This document shows positions 20,761-31,249 of a stretch of DNA of 64,000 nt, in pieces (position 1 is the first letter of the stretch; the number at the start of each line of letters is the position of its first letter). This stretch comes from Chrysemys picta bellii (lineage: Eukaryota > Chordata > Testudines > Emydidae): positions 13,516,998-13,580,997 of the forward strand of contig NC_088791.1 in the NCBI RefSeq assembly GCF_011386835.1, written 5' to 3'. The position numbers and the translations under genes are program-made. The notes beneath the pieces were generated by a model, which was not told the DNA's origin, did not search any database, and worked only from the letters and a program-made list of their open reading frames with translations.

Positions 20761-21054
20761 TAGAGCTGACTGAAATTGTTTTGTTAAAATTTCAAATTTG
20801 GAAATTTGGGGAAAAAAAGGGAATTCCCCCCCCTCGCACTATTTCCCCTCTAGAGATCTTGGGTTACATTTTCAAAAGTGCTTATGTGCCTACGTCACTT
20901 TGGAAGATGAGACTTTGTCTCCTAAGGCAATTGGGTAATTTTGAAAATTTGATCCATAGTCAAAAGATTTCAAAAATTCTAAATTTGATAGAAGGAAGGA
21001 AAAACAAACATTTTTGACAAATATTTTCCCCATTTTTTTTATAAATCAGTTCTA
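20761..21054. mobile_element. A/T-rich hAT-type MITE, TAGAGCT group
   Basis: It starts 'tagagctgactgaaattg' and ends 'ataaatcagttcta', giving inverted termini TAGA(G/A)CTGA. Flanking 8-mers 'atagtaac' and 'ataataca' are only partly alike. A Q-type foldback repeat (about 20860-20955) appears to be embedded. Confidence 0.6.
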
Positions 21055-21555
21055 ATAATACATAAGGCAACTATTCGTAAATGGCTACAAAAGGAGGATA
21101 TTGGAGTCAGCTAAAGAGTATTAATTGTAGGTGCAGTCTGACAGCCCAGTAACTGTGGGAGGAACCTGTAGTGAAAGAGAAGGTCGTTTATAAAGGCTAT
21201 GGAGTCATAACTGTTTACATCTGCTGAGGTTCTCACCTCCTATATACAAAAACAGGGAGGATGATAAAGGTCAGAGAGGGGACACTAATGAAGCTTGAAG
21301 ATGGAAACACTAATTTTTCCACAGCTCATAGAAACAGAAAGAGAGAATGTAAGTGAAGCATATTTTCTCCTGGTTTAGCAGCTCTTCTACACACTCTATT
21401 TTAATCAACTCCTATCACACTTGGCATTTCCTTGGCTAACTATTGACCTCTCACTTTGCTCAAGTTAAATCTGTAAGACATACGTGACTAGCTGCAGGTT
21501 TATATGCATTTGCTCTATGACTTCTTGCTTTTCAGGCTAAGGAGGCAGTATTATC
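21055..21555. other. No recognisable feature
   Basis: Nothing recognised. Confidence 0.35.
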
Positions 21556-21720
21556 GAGGACTGAAGAATAGCTGACCGGGAGTCAGGGCTGCTGTGTTCT
21601 ATCCCCTGATTTACCACTGAGTTCCTGAGTGGCCATGGGTGAATTACTAATTCCAAAGATCAGTTTATCCATCATTAACATGAGAGATGGGCCCCAGTTG
21701 AAATCCTGGGATATTAACAT
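21556..21720 (+). mobile_element. tRNA-derived SINE, diverged
   Basis: Landmarks 'ctgaccgggagtcagggctg', 'gtgttctatcccctgattta' (B-box region), 'gagtggccatgggtgaatta' and 'catcattaacatgagagatg'. The tail is lost. Confidence 0.6.
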
Positions 21721-23889
21721 GGCTAGACATTGGACTGTGCATAATCCAGATCCAAACGTTGAGGACTGAGCATATTTTTACCTCACATGAAGTTTACTTG
21801 GCTCACGGCAGGAAGGTTGAGTCCTAACTAACCTTTGTAGATTCTGTTTTTTTGGTGGGCTGGGTCAAGCCTTTAGCCTGAGTAATGGACGGCATGGATC
21901 TGCTCTGCCCCAGGAGCAATCGTGGGAAGGATTTGTGTCGGGGAGTCACAATGCTCCATTGTTTCCCTCTTGCTTTCCAGGGAGAGGAGGTAAGTTACTG
22001 AAATTTACACTTCTCCCTTGCATCTGGCCTGCGGGTGGGAAGTGGAACCAAGGCTCCGCCCACTCCCAGCCCCTCTCCACCCACTTGCGGATAGTGGGAA
22101 GCATCTGGTGAACATGGGCGGCCCTGTGCAACAAATCTGGACCCAAGGAGATTGGTTCTCCACCGCCCTGCCTCTTGTGTAGCCGTTTGCACCTTTCTGA
22201 TCTGGCCACATTTTACACCCACATTGCAGCCTAGATGATGGCACAAGGTACAAGGCAGTGGAAAATCAGACGCAGTATATAACTAGGCCAAGCATTGAAG
22301 TGTGCGTGCGTTAAGCCTTGCTCCCACTTACACCGATGCCTGGCTGAGCAAGACAGCAGCACCATCCAGCCCTCTTTTATTACATACTAGTCTGACGTTG
22401 GCCCAGTATCTACATCCCTATTTATTATATTTATATAGCAACACAAGGAGACAGCCCTCGCTGTCATTTTATTGGACCATCATCCTTTTTAAACCTATGC
22501 AGAAGGAGGAGAAAAGCATGCCCTCCCTTCTGTGCATGCCAGGAGTTTTGGCCTGCTCCCCTGGGATTTAAAAAAAAAAAAGATATAAAATGCACTTCTT
22601 TTTTTTGGCTAGCGTTATCATAGAAAAATGCACTGCGGCTTTTTCCCTGGCTGTAGAGGAATTCCTGTGTTATTATACAGCAGGCTGACGGAGTCAAACT
22701 GTACCACTAAGAGCCAGAGTTGTGGTTAATTAGTAGCCCGTTTAGGAAATTATGTTATCATTACCTCATCCTTCCTTAGCCTAGCAGCCTTTCTCCCCCC
22801 TTCATTTCCCCCAACAACTTCTCCCGCCCAGGGATATTATTATTTCTAATGACACTATGTCACACGTGCAAATCAAAGCCTCTTAAATACACCTCAACTT
22901 ATTAGGTCTCCAGAGGTTTTAAATCCCATGTGAGATAATTCTTGGCTTTGGCACTGAAAACAACAGAAAAAAATGTGTTCTGGCTTTGACGGCCAGTTCC
23001 ATCCCTGCGTCTCCACCAGGAGCGGAGTCTGACACCGGATTGACCTCAGCTTGACACACACCTGTTGACAATGAACACTCTTGGTATTATCCTCCACAAT
23101 GCTCCACTGTGATAAAGCAAAGGAGAAAACAAACAGTGGAAAGGCCCTCTAGCAGCAAACGACCAGGTCACAACAACAAGCCATGGCAACCTGCATAATA
23201 AAAAGGGGAGATAAAATAAAACCACAACACAGAAGAGGAGTTCCTGGCTGCCTGCTCAGAGACAAGAGGCTTGTTATTAATGGTTGCAGTTTTTTCTGTC
23301 TTTCATCCGACTCTGCATTTGGTTGGGCTGTGGCTGAATCAAAGAAGTTTTAGAGACTGCAGAGGTCTGTCAGATGCAGGGTAGGATTGTTCTGCACAAA
23401 ATATTTGCCCACCAGTCTAATTTTAAATGGGGCTTCCCACGCTTCCACTGAGAGCTAGTTCCACGCTATAATAATAGATCTAGCACTAAAGGAAGTTTTG
23501 CGTGCTATTAAGTCCAGATTTTGCTTTGCTTATCAGTGCTATGATTGCTGCTTATTTAACCCACAGGCAAACGTGGGTTACAGTTCCCCTCCAACTTGAC
23601 CCAGTCACTCAGGACTGAACTGGGAACTTCTAGAGCTAAAAGCAAAAGCTACTACAGCTTGAATTTAATACCCAAAGAACTGTACTGGGGGTGTTAGCCA
23701 AATGGGGGCCTAACAGGGGCTACAAGACACTCATATCCTCTGAGGATCAGGCACAGAGGGGGACCTGTAACATACTTGCCAGTGGGTTATACTTACTGCA
23801 CCAAAGAAGATCATTTCACTGTTACATTGGTGTCTTTCTCTTCCTTCTTCTCACCTGTCTGTTTCTCTTTACCTGTTGGTCTCTCATAA
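21721..23889. other. Long stretch without recognised repeats or genes
   Basis: About 2.2 kb of apparently single-copy DNA, the longest such block in the left half. An A run lies at about 22570-22581. Open frames here (21946-22253 minus in three frames, 22302-22571 plus, 23691-23936 plus) show no recognised domain. Conservation against other turtles would be the way to find an exon or enhancer here. Confidence 0.35.
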
Positions 23890-23975
23890 TATGTTTAGAT
23901 TGTCTTACCCAGCACAATTCTGGCCCTGATCTTTGACTGTGGGTCCTAGGCACTACAATAAGAAATAACATATAT
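23890..23975 (-). repeat. Dispersed retroposon X1, end fragment
   Basis: Reverse-orientation phrases 'gattgtcttacccagcacaa', 'ttctggccctgatctttgac' and 'cctaggcactacaataagaa', which is the tail-side end of X1. Confidence 0.5.
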
Positions 23976-24019
23976 TAACCATAATCTTGGTATGTAACCT
24001 GTCATTTAGTTCAGCTTCT

Positions 24020-24293
24020 GTACCAGATGACTAGAGGATAGCTAATGTGACACCAACATGTAAAAAAGACTCCAGAGGCCATCCTGGCAATTGCAGGCCA
24101 GTTAGTAAACCTAACTTCAGTATGAGGCAAATTGGTTGAAACTATAGTAAAGAACAGAATTATCAGACACACAGATGAACATGGTTTGTTGAGGAAGAGT
24201 CAGCATGGCTTTTGTGAAGGGAAATCATGCCTCCCCAGTCTATTAGAATTCTTTGAGGGGGTCAACAAACATGTGAACACAGGTGATCTAGTG
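24020..24293 (+). pseudogene. CR1-like LINE RT fragment
   Basis: Pieces of CR1 ORF2 can be read across frames: 'IANVTPT', 'DSRGHPGN', and at nucleotide level 'gtcagcatggcttttgtgaa' and 'gggaaatcatgcc', equivalent to the '[11 protein letters not shown]' region of the CR1 at 43911-45930. It holds the start of the RT domain, upstream of the catalytic motif. Several stops and indels show it is old. It ends where a hAT element begins at 24294. Confidence 0.75.
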
Positions 24294-24598
24294 CAGGGGT
24301 AGGGAACCTATGGCACGCTTGCCAAAGGCAGCACGTGAGCTGCTTTTCAGTGGCATTCACACTGCCTGGGTTCTGGCCACCAGTCTGGGGGGAGGCTCTG
24401 CATTTTAATTTAATTTTAAATGAAGCTTCTTAAACATTTTAAAAACCTTATTTACTTTACATACAACAATAGTTTAGGAGTACTTGTGGTACCTTAGAGA
24501 CTAACAAACCTGTTCTTTTTGCGGATACAGACTAACACGGCTGCTACTCTGAAACAATAGTTCAGTTATATATTATAGACTTATAGAAAGAGACCTTT
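24294..24598 (+). mobile_element. hAT (Charlie-like) element, 5' part, host of a Penelope scrap
   Basis: The start 'caggggtagggaacctatgg' is a typical hAT terminus, followed by 'cacgcttgccaaaggcagca' and 'tttcagtggcattcacactg'. It probably landed in the CR1 fragment (left flank 'atctagtg'), but the 3' terminus and second duplication are not found, so it is truncated. It is itself interrupted at 24475-24552. Confidence 0.7.
24475..24552. mobile_element. Minimal Penelope-like insertion with inverted junction
   Basis: The 78-bp insert is flanked by the exact 10-bp repeat 'aacaatagtt' (24465-24474, 24553-24562). Its left half 'ggagtacttgtggtacctta' is in reverse orientation relative to its right half 'tttttgcggatacagactaa' / 'cacggctgctactctga'. 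It is thus two opposed scraps of the same 3' end joined together, a small version of the hairpin at 2496-2858. Confidence 0.75.
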
Positions 24599-24990
24599 TT
24601 TTTTGGACTGAAACAATTCAGTGAAACAAATGAATTTGCGAGACGTTTGAGTTGCCAAATATGCATTTTTCATCCCCCCGAAAGTTTTATCTGAAATTTT
24701 GCCCAACTTTACCCAAAACACATCTACTATCATCTCTCAGGCCATATATAGACTAGGAACATAAGTTGTGTTTTAAAATGTTACCTAATTGTAAACAGGA
24801 CTCTTCACCAGCTGTAGTCAGGACAAGTAATAATTCAAATAAGTGTAGCTGGTTGTGCTCAACACTGGGTGGGAGGCTACGGTTAACCACAACCAACTAA
24901 CATATTTTTCAATGTGACTTGGCCAGTCGACTCTAGGTTCTAATTCCTGTTTAAAATCACATTAATTAAAATGTATTGGAACCTATTTTC
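24599..24990. other. No recognisable feature
   Basis: Nothing recognised. Confidence 0.35.
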
Positions 24991-24993
24991 TTA

Positions 24994-26068
24994 GGGTATG
25001 TCTACACTGTAATCCGAGGTGAGACTAGCATCTGGCTTCCGACCGGAACGCCCAGTTGAAAAGGGACCCTGGCAGCTGCGGTCAGCACTGCTGACCAGGC
25101 TGTTAAAAGTCCGGTCGGCAGCACAGCAGGGGCCTGGGGCTAAGGCAGGCTCCCTGCCTGCCCTAGCTCCGCGTGGCTCCCGGAAGTGGCCACCAGGTTC
25201 CTGTACCCCTAGGTGGAGGGGCGGACAGGGAGGCTCTGTGGGCTGCCCCCACCCCTAGTGCCGGCTCTGCAGCTCCCATTGGCCAAGAACCGCAACCAAT
25301 GGGAGCTACGAGGGTGGCGCCTGCGGACGCAAGGGCAGCGCGCGGAGCCTCCCTGGCCGCCCCTCTACCTAGGGGCGCTTGGTGGCCGCTTACTGGGAGC
25401 CATGGTAAGTGCCTCCGGGACCCCACATCCCAAACCCCCTCCCTCACCCCAACCCCCTGCCCCAGCCCAGAGTCCCCTCCCACACCCAAACTCCCTCCCA
25501 GAGCCCACCTCCTGCACCTCCCCAACACCCCAATTCCCAGTCCTGAACCCCCCCTGCACCCCAAACACCTCATCCCTGGCCCCACCCCCAACTGGAGAAC
25601 TCACTCCCCCTGCACCCCAACCCCCTGCCTCAGCCTGGACCCCCTCCTGTACCCCAAGCCCCTCATTCCCGGCCCCAGCCCAGATCCTGCACCCCCAGCT
25701 GGAGTCCTCACCCCCCCACACACACCCCTGACCCAGCCTGGAGTCCTCTTGCACACCCTGAACCCCTCATTTCTGGCCCCACCCGGAGCCCACACCCCCA
25801 GCCCAGAGCCCTCACCCCTCTCCCACACTGCAATCCCCTGCCCCAGCCCATTGAAAGTGAATGAAGGGGAGAGAGTGAGCGACGGAGGGAGGAGGGATGG
25901 AGTGAGTGGAGGCTAGGATAAGTGGCGGGGCAGAAGCAGGGTCTCAGGGCAGGGGGCAGGGCAGGGTGTTTTGTTTTGTGCGATTAGAAAATTGGCAACC
26001 CTAGGTGAGACTGCAGCTCAGGCAGTCACACCCACAGTAGCACAGCTAAAAATAGTGGTCTAGATATG
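24994..26068 (+). mobile_element. PIF/Harbinger-like MITE, left part, split by a hAT element
   Basis: It begins 'gggtatgtctacactgtaat' after TTA (24991-24993). After the 978-bp hAT insert it resumes with 'tgcagctcaggcagtcacac' and runs to the Gypsy LTR at 26069. The right terminus is not seen. Confidence 0.6.
25026..26003. mobile_element. Non-autonomous hAT-type element (978 bp), TIR TAGGGTTGCCA
   Basis: The right end 'ttggcaaccctA' and a worn left end 'tagcatctggc' are flanked by exact 8-bp repeats 'ggtgagac' (25018-25025, 26004-26011). The left 400 bp is G/C- and CpG-rich ('gaccggaacgcccagttgaa', 'gtccggtcggcagcacagca'). 25420-25850 is a degenerate C-rich minisatellite with repeated 'ccctgcaccccaa' and 'ctgccccagcc' phrases. 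The long proline-rich open frames here on both strands come from that composition, not from selection for a protein. Confidence 0.85.
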
Positions 26069-26241
26069 TGTTACAGCCACTCAGGGGAATACAGGGAGCA
26101 CAACACACCAAGTCTGGTCTCAACAATTGCTTCTTTATTAACTTACAAAATGGGCCCATGGACCAGGCAAAACTCCCCACCCCAGAATACATGTTTAGGG
26201 ATTATCCTAAAATAACTGCCCTCAACTCCCAGGATACAACA
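26069..26241 (-). repeat. Gypsy 3' LTR (173 bp)
   Basis: On the minus strand the LTR starts TGTTGTATCC (at 26241) and ends GGCTGTAACA (at 26069). A poly(A) signal AATAAA is present in that orientation ('tttatt' on plus, about 26132). It is preceded by a purine tract and by integrase remains, so it is the 3' LTR of the element that extends to about 27840. No matching 5' LTR was seen. Confidence 0.7.
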
Positions 26242-26254
26242 TCCCTCCCTGTCA
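26242..26254 (-). promoter_or_regulatory. Polypurine tract of the Gypsy remnant
   Basis: On the minus strand 'tgacagggaggga' stands directly before the LTR start TGTT. This is the expected place and composition of the plus-strand primer site for reverse transcription. Confidence 0.6.
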
Positions 26255-26329
26255 AAGTTCAACAAAATTTCCTTGGTAGGAAAATCAACAGCGTACTATA
26301 AAAACTGGAACTTTAATGAGAGGTTCAGG

Positions 26330-27840
26330 GTAGACTACCTGACCTCATGTGGAGAAAAGGGAAAAGGGGATTATTCTGCCCCACACACAGATCCAAGCGG
26401 ACAGAGGGTTTGTGTTGTCTCTTGGAGCAGTGGCAGACTGGAGTAGTTGTTCCTGGCATAGCCAGGACAAGTGGCAATTCCATAGTTGCCCCAATACTAA
26501 GAGACTGAGAGTCCTTTGGCGGATCCACTCTAGTACTTGATCCAACAGGAGCAGACTCTGCCTGCCCCAACTCTGAACTTAGGTGAATCACAGGAACACT
26601 AATGTCTGATGATCCACCATCGCTGGGTAGAGATGGTGAGTCCTTTGAACTGGACTCAGGTTTCTTACCTCCTCCCTGGACAAGCAGATGGTCTATATGT
26701 CATCTCATGCAGGAATTGACTACAGCAATCTGATAGGAAAGTGAGCCTGTAGCTTTTATGATCATGCCAGGCAACCAGCTGGCATTTCCACAAAATTGCG
26801 AACCCAACAGTGTACTCTAGGAAACAAAAAGCGAGTGCTCTGTTGATGGTCATGATTGTGTTTTCTTGATGTTGATGCACTTATTTCTCCAGCCAAGGTT
26901 TCAAGAAACTCCAGTGGGTACATACCAGCCACTTCATCAGTAGTTTCTAAGTCAATACCCCTATTGTGGCATGAGGGGTTGTTCTATAATTACACAAGAA
27001 CTGAGACAGCCTGGTATGCCGTAATCCCTCAGTAACCTTCTTGAGTCCATTCTGAAAGAACTGGACAGCCCTCTCTACCAGCCCATTCGTAGGTGAGTGG
27101 TAGGGAGCAGAAGTGATATGTTTGATCCCATTAACCCTCAGGAAGACCTGGAATTCCTAACTGGTAATATTGTTGAAGACCACAGTCTCAGGCAGTCCAT
27201 GTGTGCTAAACAAGAAACAAAGCTCCTCAATAGTTATAGAGGAGGTAGCTACTCAGAATGACTTCCATCCACTTAGAATGGGAATCCACACATCATGGAA
27301 CAATGACCCAAGGACGGGACCAGCATTGTCGATGTATAGTCTGATCCAAGGCCTTCTTGCCCATTCCCATGGTGATAGGTCTGCTACATGAGGCAATTGC
27401 CTCAACTGTTGGCATGTGGCACAACCCAGCAGTGCTTGCTTTATCTCTCTAGCTAGGCTTGGCTACCAAATCTAACTTCTGGCCAAAGTTTTAATTTGGG
27501 TGATCCCAGGGTGAGTTCCATGCAGTTCCTCCATTATTAACTTTCTTGCCTGGGCAGATAGCACTACTTGTGATCCCCAGAGGAGATTTAGTTTCCTACG
27601 CCAGTGAAAATAGGGACATATGTCAGAAGATACCATCAACTCAAGCCATCCATGTGGTACAAAATAAGAGATTAGAATGGCCCCGGGAATTGGACCCTCT
27701 CAATGATAGGACTGCAGCATGTTGATAGGGTCAGGTTTATGGGAAGCTTGCACTGCCATTGCCCATGCTACACTTGTTCTATAGAATGAGGAGATCAGAC
27801 TCCAGCACTACCTGTATGGCACCTACGCCTGGTCATTCTT
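26330..27840 (-). pseudogene. Gypsy integrase remnant (zinc-binding domain, core, C-terminus)
   Basis: Read on the minus strand, the order is an HH-CC zinc-binding region ('EELHGTHPGITQIKTLA' near 27520, then 'GCATCQQLRQ' near 27410), the catalytic core with its first acidic site in 'LYIDNAGPVLG' (about 27340), 'THGLPETVV' (about 27190) and 'ITSAPYHSPTNGLVERAVQ' holding the third acidic residue (about 27080), then 'GLKKVTEG' and 'FLCNYRTTPHATIG'. The residue after THGLPETVV that should be the second acidic site is changed to asparagine, and several stops are present. Integrase is last in pol here, the usual Gypsy order. Dead copy. Confidence 0.75.
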
Positions 27841-27854
27841 TGCCTCCCTTGTGC

Positions 27855-28150
27855 GGGGTACGTCTACACTGCAGCTGGAGGGGAACTTTCTAGCTCAGGT
27901 AAATGTCTGTGCGCTAACTTTGATTGAGCTAATGCACTAAAGACAGAGTGTAGCCATGGTGTTGCAAGCAGTGGCAAGGACTAACCATACCATGTACAAT
28001 CCCACCCAAGACCCGAGGTAGGTACTCTGGCAGCTAGCCCGTTCCACTGCCTGGGTCACCACAGCTGCGCTATTTTTAGCCTACTAGCTTGATCGATGCC
28101 AATGCAGCTATATCTACCAAGCTGGAAATTACATCTCCAAGTCCGGTGTT
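27855..28150 (+). mobile_element. PIF/Harbinger-like MITE, partial
   Basis: It begins 'gggtacgtctacactgcagc' and has 'tttctagctcaggtaaatg' and 'agctatatctaccaagctgg'. A clear right terminus and 3-bp duplication were not found. Confidence 0.5.
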
Positions 28151-28500
28151 GATGCAACCACAGTTGATGTTTGGTTTCTAGGGGGGAAGACCTTTCCACC
28201 TAGCCCAATAATCAACTAAGATAGCAATTTACAAGGGGACTAAAATGAGGTAGCATGAAATTTAGCCCTGGTGCAGAATGTAAACAAAACACCCTCTGCA
28301 CCACTTAAAAGCTACACAGCTGTGCACCCCAAATCAAGGTGGATCTGCTCCATCCCCAGTGTGCCATGATAAGGGTATCTGTGCCAGTCTTGCCTAGTCC
28401 AGTGCAGAAGGCTGCAATGGGGGTGGGACATGGCAAATGCCACAGAGGCACTACCACATTGCTCCAGCAGCCTTAGGGAGGGAGGGGGAAAGGCAGTAGC
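28151..28500. other. No recognisable feature
   Basis: Nothing recognised. Confidence 0.3.
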
Positions 28501-28509
28501 AAATTCCTA

Positions 28510-28687
28510 ATGTAGATGCACTTAAACCACTTTAAACCTTGCTTAAATTGGTTTAATTAATCACAATATTTTACTGAATTAAAGCAAATCAATGTAAGTC
28601 AGGCTTTAGTGTGTTTGTAATGAAAGCTTTCTGTGGTTCATCAATCTAATTACACTGGCACAACTTTTCTAATAAAGACAAGCCCTC
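28510..28687. repeat. Possible Harbinger-like MITE fragment
   Basis: The right end 'aataaagacaagccc' resembles MITE termini such as 'agtaaagacataccc' at 29815. 'aaccactttaaaccttgctt' and 'aaattggtttaatta' occur inside. The left end is unclear. Confidence 0.35.
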
Positions 28688-29069
28688 AGATCCCCTTCCA
28701 TACTCCTTCATAGTGACATGGGGGCTTCAAATACCTGCAGACTAAGGCATCACAATGCAAACAGCAGGTATTGGTACTGTTTCGGGTTTGTTTTTTTTTA
28801 ATCTTTTTTTAGTATTCCACACGCGAGTGTTTATTTTGGGTGCTTTTATCTGTTTAAGGGCTTAGATATAAGCGATAGCTGCACTGCAGTATTAGCTTAT
28901 TTCTCACTCAGACTGATAATGTCTGGGGCAGATGCTCTTACTCACCTTGAGTAGCACCTCACTCTTCATATAGCCCCATTGAAATCAACAGGGCTATTTT
29001 CTGAGTAAGGTATTCCTTGAGGTGAGTTGGGTATCGGAACCTGACTACAGATGATCATTACTTCAAGGT

Positions 29070-29348
29070 GGCCAACTTTGGCCATTTTGTTGCTCGTCTC
29101 ACGATATCTGGTGTTTTTCTTAAATCCCCAGGAGTCAAGTTATAATATGAGACTCTCCGCTTTCATGTAACGGAAAAAGGTACGTTTCTAACCCTTAGGA
29201 TTGGAGAGAAATGTTTGAAAATGTGAACCCTATGTACTCCAACACCAGACAGAGCAATAAAAAGAACCTCAAATGTATTTTTGTCTCATGATTTTTAGCT
29301 AATCTCATGATTTTTTAGGGCTTGACTAATTTTTTTAAATGCTTGGGA
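29070..29348. repeat. Interspersed repeat K (CTCATG-rich)
   Basis: Phrases 'cgtctcacgatatctggtgt', 'tctaacccttaggattggag', 'atttttgtctcatgattttt' and 'agctaatctcatgatttttt' are shared, in the same order, with 46445-46735. Termini resemble TTGGCCAAC and GCTTGGG. It is probably a non-autonomous DNA transposon, but I found no clean target duplication. Confidence 0.5.
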
Positions 29349-29380
29349 ATACTGTTATTCCTCACATACTAGCCCCACTC

Positions 29381-29815
29381 AGAGTATGTCTATGGAGTCT
29401 CCTTCCTTGGAGGTTTTTAAGGCCCGGCTTGACAAAGCCCTGGCTGGGATGATTTAGCTGGGAATTGGTCCTGCTTTGAGCAGGGGGTTGGATTAGATGA
29501 CCTCTTGAGGTCCCTTCCAACTCTGATATTCTATGATTCTATACCCTGCAATAAAAGACATGCGGCATGGCTGCGGCTGGCCTGGGTCTGCTGACTCGGG
29601 TTCATGGGACTAAAAATTGCAGTGTAGATGTTCAGATTTGGGCTGGACCCGGGCTCTCAGACCTTCCCGGGGTCTCATCCCAGGATCCAGCCCAAGCCCA
29701 AATATCTAGACTGCAACTTTTAGCCCTGCAGCCCGAGCCCCATAATCCCGAGTCAGCGGACCCGGGCTCTGAGACTTGGTGCCGTGGTATTTTTTTGTCG
29801 CAGTAAAGACATACC
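29381..29815 (+). mobile_element. PIF/Harbinger-like MITE split by a CR1 tail
   Basis: The left terminus 'gagtatgtctat' is cut off by CR1 and the element resumes at about 29544 with 'ccctgcaataaaagacatgc', ending 'cagtaaagacataccc' before TAA (29816-29818). 'ctgactcgggttcatgggac' and 'gtcagcggacccgggctct' form an internal foldback. Confidence 0.65.
29395..29543 (+). mobile_element. CR1 LINE 3' end
   Basis: It begins in the last ORF2 codons ('ttggaggtttttaaggcccg', 'gacaaagccctggctgggat'), passes the stop and 3' UTR, and ends 'gatattctatgattctat'. It closely matches the end of the CR1 at 43911-45930. Inserted in the MITE at 29381-29815. Confidence 0.9.
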
Positions 29816-29872
29816 CTAAGATTCCTCTACTCTCCTCTTGATTTAGCCTCAGAGTCGGACTCGTAACATTTA

Positions 29873-30043
29873 GGCCTTATCTATCCACAGTTTGAGCACT
29901 AATTTTAAACCAGTTTAGTTAAATTAGTGGAAAGCTCCCCTCCCCCTTAATTCAAAATACGAGTGTCCATCCTAATAGGTCGCCCTGATTGAACTCAATC
30001 AACTTCTGAATCAATTGAGTTAAGCCAGTGCTTAGACCAGCCC
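29873..30043. mobile_element. PIF/Harbinger-like MITE
   Basis: The start 'ggccttatctatccacag' and the end 'gtgcttagaccagccc' are inverted repeats flanked by TTA (29870-29872, 30044-30046). Length 171 bp, no ORF. Confidence 0.7.
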
Positions 30044-30046
30044 TTA

Positions 30047-30903
30047 GGTAGCACTTCAGCCCTTTTCAGGGTTGCACTTCCTGCTAGTGCTTGGTGGACA
30101 AAACTCTCTTTCCTCCTGCTATCAGTTAATACCTCTGGTGGAGTGTTTAAAAAAAGTGACACTAAACCAGCTAAAAAAATCTCAAGAGAGCTGTCAGTCA
30201 AGAAAGATATTTACCGAAGCTTCCCATTGACCCATATACGCTCTTATCTAGAAACCATTATCTTCTAAGACAATGTTGACTAACAGCTTTTCCTTTACTC
30301 TTGTTTCTATCTTAAAAGAATAACAAATAAGCTTAATTCTTCACAAAAAACTTTAGCAAATGCCTTTTAAGCCTAACACAATGGTAGTTATTTTAAGAAG
30401 GATGGCTAAGAACTGCAACACTTTTCTATTTTTCTGTCTTCGTTTTTCATATTGGAGCACTTAATCACAGTTAATCTTTGTGCACAAGGAAGACACATTA
30501 ACTTTGTTTGCACAGGACTGATATAAAATCTCTCCAGTCCTCTGTTCCCTTATTCATTTCCCTGGTAAGCCTTACAATTTTAAATAACAGATAAAGGAAA
30601 TGCTGACGATTCCAAGATAGAATCTATCCTTGCTCAAGTAACTTCAGGGACTAGACTCTGCCAGCAAAGTTATAGCAAACGGGCCAAAGCTGAGCACTTG
30701 TAAATCCCATTGAAGGCTTTGGAAGAGAAGGGTTTAGCTTATGTGGATTCATTAACAATAAGATACCTGGTACACTTAAGACTGGCAGAGTAACTTTTGC
30801 AAAGAGGATGGCTACATCTTTCCTTGCACATGTCAATTCTCCTGAGATAGGCTCATGCTTCATCTGCATTGCTATTGTGGCAGGAGCTCTTCTGATCATA
30901 GTC
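30047..30903. other. No recognisable feature
   Basis: Nothing recognised. Confidence 0.35.
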
Positions 30904-30906
30904 TGA

Positions 30907-31248
30907 GGGCATATCTACACTTACCTAGGGTGACCAGATGTCCTGATTTTATAGGGACAGTCCTGATATTCGGGGCTTTTTCTTATGTAGGTGCCTATTA
31001 CCTCCCATCCCTGTCCCAATTTTTCACACTTTCTATCTGGTCACCCTACACTTACCGGGGATTGATGCTGCAGCGATGGATGCACCAGGGCTTGATTTAG
31101 AAGGTCTAGTGAAGACCCACTAAATTGACCACAGATCGCTCCTCTGTCAACTCCGGTACTGCACCGGAACGAGAAGCATAAGGTAAGTTAATGGGAGAGT
31201 GTCTCCCGTCAACTCAGTGCGGTGTAGACACTGCAGTAAATCGATCTA
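30907..31248 (+). mobile_element. PIF/Harbinger-like MITE, split and truncated
   Basis: It starts 'gggcatatctacacttacc', is interrupted by a hAT element (30926-31048), and resumes 'ggggattgatgctgcagcga'. It keeps 'ctcctctgtcaactccggta', typical of the family, and 'ggtgtagacactgcagtaaa', then stops at the edge of the Gypsy remnant. Confidence 0.65.
30926..31048. mobile_element. Non-autonomous hAT-type element, TIR TAGGGTGACCA, nested in a MITE
   Basis: 123 bp, starting 'tagggtgaccagatgtcc' and ending 'tctggtcaccctA', with exact 8-bp repeats 'cacttacc' (30918-30925, 31049-31056). Same family as 6870-7237 and 50750-50875. Confidence 0.92.
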
Positions 31249-31249
31249 A

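Noticed and set aside
25163..25916. Long proline-rich open frames on both strands, up to 247 codons
   Set aside because: They lie inside a hAT element and follow the C-rich minisatellite composition; open frames occur in several frames at once, with no domain.
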